Positions 41,428-50,429 of a stretch of 55,523 bases of DNA are shown here, one piece after another (position 1 is the stretch's first letter; every line of letters starts with the position of its first letter). A program made the translations under genes and the position numbers. The notes under the pieces were generated by a model. It made no database searches. It was not told where the DNA came from and was given only the letters and a program-made list of their open reading frames with translations. Source of the stretch: JAEUIA01 sp038330085 (GTDB taxonomy: Bacteria > Planctomycetota > UBA1135 > GCA-002686595); assembly GCA_038330085.1 (NCBI GenBank), contig JBBQNP010000011.1, positions 1 through 55,523 of the forward strand, read 5' to 3'.

Positions 41428-42141
41428 ATGGACGCTGCACGCAAATCACCCTGCCCCGACCAGCGCGAGCGGCTCGTCGCCGTCGCGACCGGTGAAGCGG
41501 CGCGAGACTTCGCGCTCGACGCGCACCTCGCGCGATGCGAAGGCTGCAGTGCGTGGCTCGGTCGCGTCGAGTTGCACGTGACGACGTTGCGCGAGCTCGG
41601 ATCGGTGCCCGCACCGCGCGATCTCGACGGCCGCGTGGTGGGGGCGACGCAAGCGGGCTTCCGTCAAGATCGCGCGGTCCAGGCACTGCGCGATCTGAAC
41701 CGCATCGCCATGCCCGTCGAGGTCGACCTCGCGATCTGGCCGGCGGGGAAATCGGCGCCGCCGGTGCTCGACCGTCTCGTCGATCGAGATCTGCAGGAGC
41801 AGACGCGCGGCATCGCGCGACGCTTCGCGGGACGCATCGAACGCTTGAAGGCGCCGCGCTCGCTGGACGCGCGCGTGCACATGGCGTGGAGCGCGCGCGA
41901 GATGTGGACGAGGGCGCGCCGACGTTCGGATTGGCGCTGGCTCACGCTCGCGGCCGCGTTGTTGCTCGTCGTGCTCAGCGTGACCCTGACGCTCTACGTC
42001 GTCGGACGTCCCGAGATGAAGCGCGGGCCGACGTTCGTCATCGAGCACGTCGCTTCGCCGGCCGATCTCGATCCGGCGTTGCAGCGGACCTTCGCGGCCG
42101 TGCTCGGCGGTGCGCCCGACGCACAGGAGAAGCCGTGGTAA
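41428..42141 (+). CDS. Zinc-finger anti-sigma factor (RseA-like)
   Basis: 237 aa. The cytoplasmic N-terminus has an anti-sigma zinc-finger pattern, HLARCEGCSAW (H-x3-C-x2-C, about residue 34), with an upstream Cys at about 9 as a possible fourth ligand. A helical linker with a repeated pattern (RDLDGRVVGATQAGFRQDRA and a second, similar RSLDARVHMAWSAREMWTRA) leads to one membrane helix (WLTLAAALLLVVLSVTLTLYVV, about 171-192) and a short periplasmic tail. It should hold the preceding sigma factor until proteolysis. It starts two bases after the sigma stop and its last bases overlap the next gene by seven. Confidence 0.92.
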   Translation: MDAARKSPCPDQRERLVAVATGEAARDFALDAHLARCEGCSAWLGRVELHVTTLRELGSVPAPRDLDGRVVGATQAGFRQDRAVQALRDLNRIAMPVEVDLAIWPAGKSAPPVLDRLVDRDLQEQTRGIARRFAGRIERLKAPRSLDARVHMAWSAREMWTRARRRSDWRWLTLAAALLLVVLSVTLTLYVVGRPEMKRGPTFVIEHVASPADLDPALQRTFAAVLGGAPDAQEKPW

Positions 42142-43232
42142 GCGCGCTTCGCATCGGACTCGCGGTCACGCTCGCGCTGTTCGGCGCGGCGGCGTGTGAG
42201 CGCGTTCCGGCCGGGAGCACGGGAGCGCAAGCGACTGCATCGCACGTCGAATCGTCGAAGCTGAACGAGTCCGGATCGGATACGGCGCTGATCGAGCGCA
42301 TCCAACAAGCGCCGGTGCGCATCAAGCACGGCGGCACCCGGCGCCTCGAGTTCCACTACGAGAGCGAAGGCGTCGAGCACACCCTCGCGTACCTCGAGCA
42401 CGTGACCGCCGACGGCAAAGGCAATTTCGCCCTCGATCCCGGGCAGATCGAGCAGCCGGCGATGAGCACGCCGCAGCGCGAGATGTTCGAGCTCTTGCAG
42501 AAACAGCACGAGGGCTTCTTCTTCCGTTACCGCGATTTCGGCGTGCGCCAACGCAACCTGTTCGAGGCCAACTATTCCGTGCAGGTGCTGGGCACGCCGA
42601 TCGCGGTCGCGGGACGCATGTGTACGCAGATCGACGTCCGGCGCATCGGCCGCGGTGCGCGCTCGACCTATCGCGCCGCGATCGACGACCAGACCGGGCT
42701 CGTGCTGCGCTGGACGGAGACCACGCTCGAAGGTCGTCTGCTCGCGCGCAGCGAGTTCGTCGACTTCACGCTCGATCCAGTTCTCGACGGCGTCGACTGG
42801 TTCGTGTCGCCGCTGCAGGTCGAGTCGCTGCAGTCCGGACACGATCTGAGCGCGCAAGACTTGGCCACGCTCGGCTTCCAGCCTCACTCGCTGCAGGTGT
42901 TGCCGCCCGGCTATCAACTGCTTCGCTCCGAGCGCATCGTCGAGAGCGGCACGACGTGGTTGCGCCGCGTGTACGGCGACGGGCTCGAGAACCTGTTCGT
43001 GCTCGAGCGCGGACCGGACACGACACCACCGACTCCGACGCCGCAGCACGACCGCGCGCACCCGGGCGCGCAACACGCGACGACCACCCCGGGGAGCGGC
43101 GAGATCGTCGTGCGCATCTGTCAGGCCGGCGAATGGACGCTGGCCGAGGTCGTCCACGGATCGGGCCAACTCTTCGTCATCGGAAAAGTGGGCGAACCCG
43201 ACGTCGTGGATTGCTTGCAGTCCGCGTTCTGA
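42135..43232 (+). CDS. RseB/MucB-like periplasmic lipoprotein
   Basis: 365 aa from GTG 42135, inside the end of the anti-sigma gene. The signal peptide IGLAVTLALFGAAACE has a lipobox-like AAAC. The N-terminal domain follows RseB/MucB: HGGTRRLEFHYESEGVEHTL, then NYSVQVLGTPIAVAGRMCTQ (the AGR-x-C motif), TYRAAIDDQTGLVLRWTETT and LEGRLLARSEFVDFTLDP, a LolA-like half-barrel. The C-terminal domain (HSLQVLPPGYQLLRSERIVE, LFVLERGPDTT, VVHGSGQLFVIGK) corresponds to the small RseB domain that contacts the anti-sigma factor. It would guard the anti-sigma factor from proteolysis. E. coli RseB is about 318 aa. Confidence 0.9.
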   Translation: MVSALRIGLAVTLALFGAAACERVPAGSTGAQATASHVESSKLNESGSDTALIERIQQAPVRIKHGGTRRLEFHYESEGVEHTLAYLEHVTADGKGNFALDPGQIEQPAMSTPQREMFELLQKQHEGFFFRYRDFGVRQRNLFEANYSVQVLGTPIAVAGRMCTQIDVRRIGRGARSTYRAAIDDQTGLVLRWTETTLEGRLLARSEFVDFTLDPVLDGVDWFVSPLQVESLQSGHDLSAQDLATLGFQPHSLQVLPPGYQLLRSERIVESGTTWLRRVYGDGLENLFVLERGPDTTPPTPTPQHDRAHPGAQHATTTPGSGEIVVRICQAGEWTLAEVVHGSGQLFVIGKVGEPDVVDCLQSAF

Positions 43233-43247
43233 CGCGGGCAGGGGCGT

Positions 43248-43268
43248 GGGCGGCAGCGCCCTTTTTTT
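43248..43268 (+). terminator. Rho-independent terminator of the sigma operon
   Basis: GGGCG (43248-43252), loop GCAG, CGCCC (43257-43261), then seven T (43262-43268), 16 bases after the stop at 43232. A textbook intrinsic terminator. Confidence 0.85.
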
Positions 43269-43354
43269 CGGGGTCCAGCCCCCGTTCTCTCGGGGAAAAC
43301 CTGGGGTAGGCTAAGACATCGCAATCGCATGGAGCGAGTTGCGGTGCCCCACGC

Positions 43355-43801
43355 ATGAGCCAACCCGAAGAACCCTTCTCCGAAGCGCACCTCGAGTCCC
43401 CGGAGTACCGCGAGCGCCTGCTGCGCAAGCTGAACTGCCTGATTGCCGTGCTCGAAGTGGCGACGGCCAAGGTGCGCAAAAGCCTGGCGGGCCCCGAGGC
43501 GGACAAGGATCGGCTCACGCGCATCCGCACGAACCTGCAGTGCACGCTCGACGTGTGCCTGCGCGCGCGCGCGGCCCTCGAGCGGCGCGAGGCATTGCCG
43601 AAGGAATTGTCCTCGAGCCTCGTGCACGTCGTCGGCGACGTCCCGCCCCCGATGCGGCCGACCGAGAAGCGCGCGCGTGCGACCCAGTTGGAGACGGCTT
43701 CCGAGCGCGAGCGCGAGAAGTTCGCGCGCCTCGGTCCGATCGATCCGCGTCAAGCGCAGGTGATCGACTTCGACGCGCTCGAGCGGTTGTTGCAGAGCTG
43801 A
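43355..43801 (+). CDS. Small alpha-helical protein of unknown function
   Basis: 148 aa, charged and helical: EAHLESPEYRERLLRKLNCL, VLEVATAKVRKSLAGPEADK, LTRIRTNLQCTLDVCLRARA, LVHVVGDVPPPMRP and a C-terminal ERLGPIDPRQ-like segment. No signal peptide or membrane helix, so cytoplasmic. The repeated spacing of basic residues in the first half suggests a helical hairpin. TAGGCT near 43311 could be its -10 element; a terminator isolates it from the upstream sigma operon. I do not recognise a family; related small proteins may exist only in close relatives. Confidence 0.7.
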   Translation: MSQPEEPFSEAHLESPEYRERLLRKLNCLIAVLEVATAKVRKSLAGPEADKDRLTRIRTNLQCTLDVCLRARAALERREALPKELSSSLVHVVGDVPPPMRPTEKRARATQLETASEREREKFARLGPIDPRQAQVIDFDALERLLQS

Positions 43802-43842
43802 GTCCTCCGAGGATTCAGCAGTCCGCATCGCGCCGACCGTCC

Positions 43843-44484
43843 TCAGCCCAGTCGGCTCGCGAGCTGCGCCATGATCGTCGACAACCGCCAGCGCACCGTC
43901 GACTCCGCCAGCCCCAGCTCGCGCGCGATCTCGCCGGCCGGGATGTCGAAGATGCGCCGCATCGACAGGATCTCGCGGTCCTCTTCGTCGAGTTCGTCGA
44001 ACGCAGCCTGCAAGCGCTCCAAGTCCTCCGCCTGTTGCGCGTGACGCGAAGGCGAATGATCCGGTGAGCTGCCGCCCGGTTGCGGCACCTCCCACACGCG
44101 GCTTTCGAGCGCTTCTTCGCGTACCGCATTGCGCATCGACGCCAAGTAGTAGCGGTTCTTGCTGATGATCTTGTTCGTCGCGATGCGGTGGATCCAGCGT
44201 CGGAACGCGGCGTCGCTCGTGTAGGTGAACTTCCCCGCCTCCTCGATGATCTCGCGCAAGGCCGACTGCACGATGTCGGACACCGGCTCCTTCGAACGCA
44301 GCAGCGGACCGCAACGCAGCCGCACGTAATAGCGCAACACGGACAGATGTCGCTCGATCAAGGCGTCGAGAACGCGCCGGTCTAGCGTCGAGCCTTCGAC
44401 GGACGGTGCGCCCTCTGGGCCCGAATGGCCGGATGCACCGGACCGTCCGGCTTCGCTGTCCGACGATGACGACGGCGCCTCCAT
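43843..44484 (-). CDS. ECF-like sigma factor paired with a Ser/Thr kinase
   Basis: 213 aa. The N-terminus is a low-complexity Ser/Gly/Pro stretch of about 35 residues (SSSSDSEAGRSGASGHSG). Region 2 (LSVLRYYVRLRCGPLLRSKE, SDIVQSALREIIEEAGKFTY, AAFRRWIHRIATNKIISKNR) and region 4 (LDEEDREILSMRRIFDIPAG, IARELGLAESTVRWRLSTIM) match the planctomycetal sigma type that lies beside protein kinases and lacks a separate anti-sigma gene. Activity may be controlled by phosphorylation from the divergent kinase (inference from known kinase-associated ECF groups). The start codon is 16 bp from the kinase start, within an inverted repeat. Confidence 0.9.
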   Translation of the reverse strand: MEAPSSSSDSEAGRSGASGHSGPEGAPSVEGSTLDRRVLDALIERHLSVLRYYVRLRCGPLLRSKEPVSDIVQSALREIIEEAGKFTYTSDAAFRRWIHRIATNKIISKNRYYLASMRNAVREEALESRVWEVPQPGGSSPDHSPSRHAQQAEDLERLQAAFDELDEEDREILSMRRIFDIPAGEIARELGLAESTVRWRLSTIMAQLASRLG

Positions 44485-44503
44485 GTAGACTCGATCCTAC
44501 ATG
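44482..44503. promoter_or_regulatory. Symmetric divergent start: CATGTAG-8-CTACATG
   Basis: The 22-bp inverted repeat contains both ATG codons (minus at 44484, plus at 44501). On the plus strand TAGACT (44486-44491) and on the minus strand TAGGAT (44499-44494 region) each lie about nine bases before their ATG, so two face-to-face -10 elements would give two leaderless mRNAs. There is no room for ribosome binding sites. Confidence 0.5.
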
Positions 44504-47104
44504 ACGTCGCCCCAACGATCGCCGACTTCGCACGGGCACTTCAGCCCGGAGGCGACGGCAGCGTTCGCCGAACTCGTCGCGCGGCACGATCGGGGCGAGG
44601 CCGTCGACTTCGAGGCCGAGTTCGCGACGCGCGCGACGATCGCGGACGCGCTGCGCAAGCTGCACGCGAACTGGAAGCGGCTCGATCACCTCCTGGGCGG
44701 CCTGCACGTGGGAGAGTCGGGGCTCGACGAGCTCGAGCGCGAGCTCGATCGCCGGCCACTGCCCCCCGACGAGACCACGCGCGCCGATCTCGAGCGCCTG
44801 TCGTCGCCCGAGCGTGCGCGTGCGCGCTACGTCGTGCGCGAGCGCCTTGCGCGCGGAGGGATGGGTGAGATCTGGCGCGTGTTCGACGCGGACCTCGAGC
44901 GCGATCTCGCCATGAAGGTCATCCGCGCGGGCGCGAGCGACGGCAAGAAGACGCTCGACGGGCCCTTGTTGCGGCGCTTCCTGTTCGAAGCGCGATTGAC
45001 CGCGCGACTCGATCACCCCGGCATCGCACCGGTGCACGACATCGGCATCGACGGCGATGGACGACTCTTCTTCACGATGCCGCTCGTGCGCGGTCGGTCT
45101 CTGTCGGAGATACTCGAGCTCGCGCACGATGGTCGAGAGGGTTGGACCCGGCCGCGCGTGCTCGAAGTCGTTCTCAAGGTCAGCGACACGCTCGCGTACG
45201 CGCACGCGCAAGGCGTCGTGCACCGCGACCTCAAGCCGGCGAACGTCATGGTCGGACGCTTCGGCGAGACGTACGTCATGGACTGGGGGCTCGCGCGCGT
45301 GCTGTCGGAACTCGACGAAATCGACCGCGGCGTCGTGCTCGGAACGCCGGCGTACATGGCGCCCGAACAAGCGAGCGGCAAGCTCGATGACGTCGGTCCG
45401 CGCTCGGACGTGTACGCGCTCGGCGCGATCCTCTACCACCTGCTCGCGGGGCGCATGCCCTACGCCGAGCACGAATCGCGGGCGAAGGACGCCGTACTCG
45501 TCGCGTTGCGTGCGGGTGCGCCGGTGCGCATCGAGGACGTCGCCTTCGACGCACCGCCGGAGCTCACCGCGATCGCGCGCAAGGCGATGGCACGCTCCCC
45601 CGACGAGCGTTACGCCGACATGCGCGCGATGGCGGCCGACCTGCGCGCGTACATGGATGGCCGCGTCGTGCGCGCGCACGCGATGGGGGCGTGGGCCGAG
45701 CTGCGCAAGTGGATCGGCCGCAACCGCGCCATCGTCGGCGTCGTCGGCGCGGCGACGTTGGTGTTGATCGTCGGGGCGCTGTGGTTTGCGTGGGCGCAAG
45801 CGCGCAGTGCGAACGAAATCCTGCAACTCTCGGACATGCGCCGGCTCGAGCAGCTCGAGAAGGGTGCCGACGAGCTGTGGCCGGCGATTCCGGCGAACGA
45901 GGCGGCCCTGCAGGCTTGGCTCGGACAAGCGCGTTCGCTCGAGGACCGTGCGCCGTTGCACGCGCGCAATCTGGCCGAGTTGCGCAGCACTGCGCGCGGA
46001 GGCGGACCGCCTTGGCACTTCGATAGCAACGAGACGCAGTGGAAGCACGACCAGTTGACGGATCTCGTCGCGCGGTTGAAGGAGTTCGCAGACCCGAGCC
46101 CTCGCGTCGGTGCGATGGCGAGCGTGACGTCGCGCATCGAGGAGTCGCGTCGCATCGCGCGCATCAGCCTCGTCGACGCGGCTCCGGCTTGGTCCACCGC
46201 GATCGCTTCGATCCGTGATCCGGCGCAGTGTCCGATGTACCGAGGGCTCGTGCTCGCGCCGCAGGTCGGGCTCGTGCCGATCGGGCGAGACGCGTCGTCG
46301 GGGCTGTGGGAGTTCGCGCATCTGCCCACCGGCGAAATCGCGCAGCGTGCGAGCGACGGACGGCTCGAGATCGCGGCGACGGACGGCATCGTGCTCGTGC
46401 TCGTGCCCGGCGGCAGCTTCCACATGGGCTCGATCGTGGCGCCGAGCGGTCAACCCGCGAACACGCGCGCCGATTCGACGGCTGAGTCCGACGAGAGGCC
46501 ACAGACACTGATCGAGCTCGAGCCGTTCTTCGTCGCGCTGTGCGAGACGACGCGCGCGCAGTGGGCGCGCATGTCCGGACGGATGCAGGCGCACGACGAT
46601 GCGCCGCTCGATCCACAGGGTTCGATCTCATGGAACGAGGCCGAGCTCGCTCTCCTCCACGCCGGCCTCGTGTTACCGACCGAAGCGCAATGGGAGTACG
46701 CCGCGCGCGCGGGCACGACGTCGAGGTGGTGGACGGGCGCCGAGCCCGGGTCGCTGCGCGGCGCGGTCAACGGCGGCGGCGACCTCGACCCGCGTCTGGC
46801 GGATCGATCGAGCGGTCCGGTGAGGGTCGATTCATTGCAGCCCAACCCCTTCGGTCTGCGCAACGTGCTGGGCAACGTGGCTGAGTGGACGCGCGACGTG
46901 TTCTCCGACTACGCGACGCCGCCGAAGGCAGGCACCGGCGAGCGCGAAGTGCCCGAGAACGACCTGCGGTCGGTGCGCGGCGGCAGTTGGGACAGCTCGG
47001 CCGCGCGCTTGCGCTGCGCCGCGCGTCAGGCCATAGCCCGCGGCAACCACGATCCGCGCGTTGGGGTGCGGGCGGTGCGTGCCATCGACGCGCCGACTCG
47101 GTAA
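44501..47104 (+). CDS. Membrane Ser/Thr protein kinase with C-terminal FGE/SUMF1-like domain
   Basis: 867 aa. A 105-residue leader precedes the kinase domain (about 107-390): glycine loop RLARGGMGEIWRVFD, Lys in LAMKVIR, catalytic loop VVHRDLKPANVMVG, DWGLAR (DFG equivalent), and GTPAYMAPEQASG. One membrane helix lies at about 410-431 (VGVVGAATLVLIVGALWFAW). The outer part has helical linker sequence and, from about 630, a formylglycine-generating-enzyme-like domain (VPGGSFHMGS, LPTEAQWEYAARAGT, NVLGNVAEWTRDVF, RSVRGGSWDSSAARLRC). These domains usually serve as ligand or protein sensors in kinases rather than as true sulfatase-maturing enzymes. Probably phosphorylates the divergent sigma factor or its targets. 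Confidence 0.93.
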   Translation: MTSPQRSPTSHGHFSPEATAAFAELVARHDRGEAVDFEAEFATRATIADALRKLHANWKRLDHLLGGLHVGESGLDELERELDRRPLPPDETTRADLERLSSPERARARYVVRERLARGGMGEIWRVFDADLERDLAMKVIRAGASDGKKTLDGPLLRRFLFEARLTARLDHPGIAPVHDIGIDGDGRLFFTMPLVRGRSLSEILELAHDGREGWTRPRVLEVVLKVSDTLAYAHAQGVVHRDLKPANVMVGRFGETYVMDWGLARVLSELDEIDRGVVLGTPAYMAPEQASGKLDDVGPRSDVYALGAILYHLLAGRMPYAEHESRAKDAVLVALRAGAPVRIEDVAFDAPPELTAIARKAMARSPDERYADMRAMAADLRAYMDGRVVRAHAMGAWAELRKWIGRNRAIVGVVGAATLVLIVGALWFAWAQARSANEILQLSDMRRLEQLEKGADELWPAIPANEAALQAWLGQARSLEDRAPLHARNLAELRSTARGGGPPWHFDSNETQWKHDQLTDLVARLKEFADPSPRVGAMASVTSRIEESRRIARISLVDAAPAWSTAIASIRDPAQCPMYRGLVLAPQVGLVPIGRDASSGLWEFAHLPTGEIAQRASDGRLEIAATDGIVLVLVPGGSFHMGSIVAPSGQPANTRADSTAESDERPQTLIELEPFFVALCETTRAQWARMSGRMQAHDDAPLDPQGSISWNEAELALLHAGLVLPTEAQWEYAARAGTTSRWWTGAEPGSLRGAVNGGGDLDPRLADRSSGPVRVDSLQPNPFGLRNVLGNVAEWTRDVFSDYATPPKAGTGEREVPENDLRSVRGGSWDSSAARLRCAARQAIARGNHDPRVGVRAVRAIDAPTR

Positions 47105-47117
47105 CGTCTGGCGCACG

Positions 47118-48035
47118 ATGCGAATCCTCAACGCCCTTTCCGTTTGCACGTCGATTCTCCTTGTCGCCGGCACCGCGTTGCTCGGTGGGTGCGCCTCGCA
47201 CCCGAGGCTCGTCGCCGAAGTCGAAAACGCCGCGCTCTCCGGCGACGGCGTGTCGATCCGGTTCTTGACTGCAGGTCGCGACAAGCCCGAGCCGACCATC
47301 GTGCTCGTGCACGGCTTCGGCGGCGACGCGTCGATCTGGGAGGAGCAGATCCATCACCTCGCGATGGATCACCGCGTCGTCGCGCTCGACCTGCCGGGAC
47401 ACGGCAAGTCGGGCAGCGATCGGATGGGCGATTGGACGATGCAGGCATTCGGCGACGACGTGCGCGCGGTGTGCGAGGAGATGGGCGCCGCGCGGGTGAT
47501 CCTCGTCGGCCACTCGATGGGCTGTCCCGCGGTGATCGAAGCGGCGCGCCTCATGCCCGATCGCGTCGTGTCGCTCGTGCTGGTCGAGCCGCCGCACCAC
47601 GACGTCGAGGGCAAGATGAGCGAGGACGTCATCAAGCAGGTCCTCGCCGACTGGAAGGCCGACTACAAGGGCAACGTCGAGCGCATGGCGCACGAACGGC
47701 TTTTCATCCCGACCTCCGACGAGAAGATCGTGCAGTCCGTCGTGCAGCGCATGCTGACCGTGCAGCCGTTCATCGCGCGAGCGATGATCGCGTCGTTGTT
47801 CCGCTACGACTTCGCGCGGGCGATGGAGGAGGTCCACGTGCCGATGCACTTCATCAACTCGAGCGCGTTGGGTCCGACGGATGTCGCGGCGCTGGAGCGG
47901 CATTCGAAGCACGTCGATCTGCAGGTGATCGATGGTGTCGGGCACTTCCCGATGCTCGAAGCGCCGGCGAAGTTCGACGCGGCGCTCGACGCGGCGATTG
48001 CGGGCCAGGTGATGCCGTTGAAGGGCGTGGAGTAA
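47118..48035 (+). CDS. Alpha/beta hydrolase lipoprotein
   Basis: 305 aa from ATG 47118, 13 bp after the kinase stop. The signal peptide ILLVAGTALLGGCAS has a strong lipobox (LGGC). The alpha/beta hydrolase fold shows the oxyanion segment VLVHGFGGDASIWEEQ, the strand VVALDLPGHGKSG, the nucleophile elbow VGHSMGCP (Ser of GxSxG), and the catalytic His in IDGVGHFPMLEAP; the acid is probably the Asp in ALGPTD or nearby. It is an esterase, lipase or C-C hydrolase facing the periplasm. Substrate unknown. Short spacing suggests co-transcription with the kinase, or a promoter inside the kinase end (TAACGT ten bases upstream of the ATG). Confidence 0.9.
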   Translation: MRILNALSVCTSILLVAGTALLGGCASHPRLVAEVENAALSGDGVSIRFLTAGRDKPEPTIVLVHGFGGDASIWEEQIHHLAMDHRVVALDLPGHGKSGSDRMGDWTMQAFGDDVRAVCEEMGAARVILVGHSMGCPAVIEAARLMPDRVVSLVLVEPPHHDVEGKMSEDVIKQVLADWKADYKGNVERMAHERLFIPTSDEKIVQSVVQRMLTVQPFIARAMIASLFRYDFARAMEEVHVPMHFINSSALGPTDVAALERHSKHVDLQVIDGVGHFPMLEAPAKFDAALDAAIAGQVMPLKGVE

Positions 48036-48077
48036 CGCGGTTTCCGGGGGGGCTTGCGCTGAGGGCGCCGGCCCGTC

Positions 48078-50429
48078 TCAGTGTCCTTCGCCCGCGTAGC
48101 CGGTCGCTTGCAAGAGATGGAGCGTGCCGCTGCCGGCGGCGACCGACTTCGGCCGGCGCGCGATCAACACGGCTTCGCGCCGTTCGATCTCCGCGACCAG
48201 CGCCAGCGCGCGATCGCGATTGCCCGCTGCGACGTCGTGCATTTCGTCGGGGTCGGAGGGCAAGTCGAACAACGTCACGCGCCCTTCGTCGAGCGCGCGC
48301 GCGGCATCCGGCTTTCCCTCGATGCGGTCGTAGTGCAAGGACCAACCGTCGGTGCGCACGCCGCGCAAGGAACCGTCACCCGGGCCGCGCCACCAGCCGT
48401 ACTCCGTCGAGGTGAAAACGGGGTGCGGCACGATGGCTTCGGGATGCAGCAGGTCGTTCGACGTGTCGGATCCGAACTGCACGCCGCCCGCGCGCGCCAG
48501 CGTCGCGGCGAGATCGAGGTTCGAGACGAGCGTCTTCACGCGCGCACCGGGACCGACACCGGGGCCCGCGATCACGAGCGGAACGTGCACGAGCTCGGTG
48601 TAGAGCGACTGACCGTGCTTGAGGTGACCGTGCTCGAGGAACTCCTCGCCGTGATCGCTCGTGATCGCGACGAGCGTCGTCTCGCGCAGGCCCAGCTCGT
48701 CGAGCCGATCGAGAAGGCGACCGATCCAATGGTCCGCCGTTGCGACGCCGGCGTCGTACCCGCCCTTCAACCAGGCGAGGTGCGCCGGTGGAACGACCTG
48801 CTCGGGTGATTCGCCGGCCAGGATGCGATCGGCGTACTTCGTCATCGCGTGCTCGTCCAGGCCCGGCGGCGGATCGCCGGCGAACTGCGCGCGCTCCGGA
48901 TCGCGGATGCGATGGATCTCGTGCGGATCGACGAGGTGCAGGTAGAGGAAGAAGCGCACGGAGCCGCGCTTTTCGAGCCACGCGAGCGCGTCGGGCACGA
49001 GCTGCTCGGACGTCATGAACGCGCCGGGCGACAAGCCGAACGTCTCGAAGCCCTGACCGAAGTTGCGGCTCGGCGCGATGAGCGGGTTGGCGGAGAACGC
49101 AGCCGTCGTCCAGCCGTTCTTCTGCAGCGCTTCGGCGAGCGTCGTGACTTCTTCAGGCAAGTAGCACGACGAATCCGACACGACGCCGTGCTCGGACGGA
49201 TCGAGGCCGGTCAGGATCGAAGCGGTCGACGGCCACGTCCAGCTCGCCGCGGAACAAGCGTTCTCGTACACGATGCCGCGTGCGGCCAGACGCTCGAGTG
49301 CGGGCGTCGTCGGACGTGAATAGCCTCCGATCGTCGTGCGGTCGGCACGCAACGTGTCGACGACGACGAGCACGATGTTCGGCTCCTGCATCGTCGCGCG
49401 CGTGCGCTGCATCTCGACTTGACGCACCAGGGCGAGGCCACCGAAACCGATGCCCTTCGCCGCGCTGTCGTGTGCTTGCGCGTCCGAACCGCCTTCGACT
49501 TCGACCGACAGGGTGACGCGAGCGCCCGGAGCGACCTCGATGCCGTCACCGCCGCCGAAGCGTGACCAAGTGCGCGCGCTCGGCGGCTCGTCCTTCCAGG
49601 GACTGCGCTGGTGCTCGAATACCTGGCGTCCGTCGACGTCGACGCGAAACACGATGTGCGGCGCGTGCGCTGCGTCAGCGGACGATTGAGCGGTCTCGAG
49701 ATCGCAGCCCGCCGCTCCCACGAGATGCAGCGGACCGAAACCGCTCGGCACGACGAGGCTCACGCGACACGGCGGCGGCATCAGGAGCGCCGGCATCTCG
49801 CCCACGTCGCGATGGAAATCGAAATCGGGTGTGATCGTGCCCGAGCTGACCGGCGCTGCCGGGTCGGAGGCCTCGACGGTCCAGGCCGCCACGTCGTTGC
49901 ACAGGTCATGCACGACGTTGCGCACGGTCATCGACGAATCGGGACGTAATTCCCACACGTGTGCGGCGACCGGGACGAGCATCGCGATGCAGATGCTCGA
50001 CACGAGAGCGAGGCGCGTTGCGAACAAGGGCCTCTTCACCGCGCTGCGCAACGCGAACGCGCCGACCAGTGCCGCGACGCACAATGCCGCCAATGCCGCG
50101 AGGCCGCGCGAGGATCCCGTCCCCGGCCGGTGGTACGCGTCGTCGAACGGCCAGCCGGCGAGGAGTGCCAGCATCAGCGCTGCGCACAGCAACGTCATTG
50201 TGGTGCGCGCTGTCCTCGACGTGCTCGCCTTGTGAAGGAGCCACGCGCACGCGAGCCCGATGAGAAGCGACCACGTGAGCACCCACGGGACGCTGTGCAG
50301 CACGCGCCAGCGCGTCAGATCGACGTCGTGCCCGCGCACGACGTGATCCATCGCGTAGACGACGACACACCGCGCTGCTGCGAGCACGATTCCGGCCCAC
50401 ACCCCGGCCGCCATCCACGCTGATTTCAC
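48078..50429 (-). CDS. Membrane-anchored sulfatase-like hydrolase with Thr/Ser in place of the formylglycine Cys
   Basis: 783 aa from GTG 50429 (ATG 50414 is an alternative). Several N-terminal membrane helices (MAAGVWAGIVLAAARCVVVY, TWSLLIGLACAWLLHK, TLLCAALMLALLAG, ALAALCVAALVGAFALR) precede a beta domain and, from about 365, an alkaline-phosphatase-superfamily hydrolase: NIVLVVVDTLRADRT with the metal Asp, the segment ASWTWPSTASILTGLDPSEH where sulfatases have CxPxR, ITSDHGEEFLEHGHLKHGQS with D-H metal ligands and a C-terminal DLPSDPDEMHDVA. With no Cys at the nucleophile site it is not a formylglycine sulfatase; Thr is the likely nucleophile, as in related phospho-transferases and hydrolases. 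Substrate unknown. Confidence 0.88.
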   Translation of the reverse strand: MKSAWMAAGVWAGIVLAAARCVVVYAMDHVVRGHDVDLTRWRVLHSVPWVLTWSLLIGLACAWLLHKASTSRTARTTMTLLCAALMLALLAGWPFDDAYHRPGTGSSRGLAALAALCVAALVGAFALRSAVKRPLFATRLALVSSICIAMLVPVAAHVWELRPDSSMTVRNVVHDLCNDVAAWTVEASDPAAPVSSGTITPDFDFHRDVGEMPALLMPPPCRVSLVVPSGFGPLHLVGAAGCDLETAQSSADAAHAPHIVFRVDVDGRQVFEHQRSPWKDEPPSARTWSRFGGGDGIEVAPGARVTLSVEVEGGSDAQAHDSAAKGIGFGGLALVRQVEMQRTRATMQEPNIVLVVVDTLRADRTTIGGYSRPTTPALERLAARGIVYENACSAASWTWPSTASILTGLDPSEHGVVSDSSCYLPEEVTTLAEALQKNGWTTAAFSANPLIAPSRNFGQGFETFGLSPGAFMTSEQLVPDALAWLEKRGSVRFFLYLHLVDPHEIHRIRDPERAQFAGDPPPGLDEHAMTKYADRILAGESPEQVVPPAHLAWLKGGYDAGVATADHWIGRLLDRLDELGLRETTLVAITSDHGEEFLEHGHLKHGQSLYTELVHVPLVIAGPGVGPGARVKTLVSNLDLAATLARAGGVQFGSDTSNDLLHPEAIVPHPVFTSTEYGWWRGPGDGSLRGVRTDGWSLHYDRIEGKPDAARALDEGRVTLFDLPSDPDEMHDVAAGNRDRALALVAEIERREAVLIARRPKSVAAGSGTLHLLQATGYAGEGH

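Noticed and set aside
39845..41686. Minus-strand open frame of 613 codons over the secreted protein and ECF sigma gene
   Set aside because: Antisense shadow of a textbook sigma factor; composition is not protein-like.
43121..46594. Very long minus-strand open frame (1157 codons) opposite the kinase and small-protein genes
   Set aside because: It runs antisense to well-supported genes with clear motifs, is extremely Arg/Val/Asp/His-rich, and shows no domain; it is a by-product of high-GC codon use.
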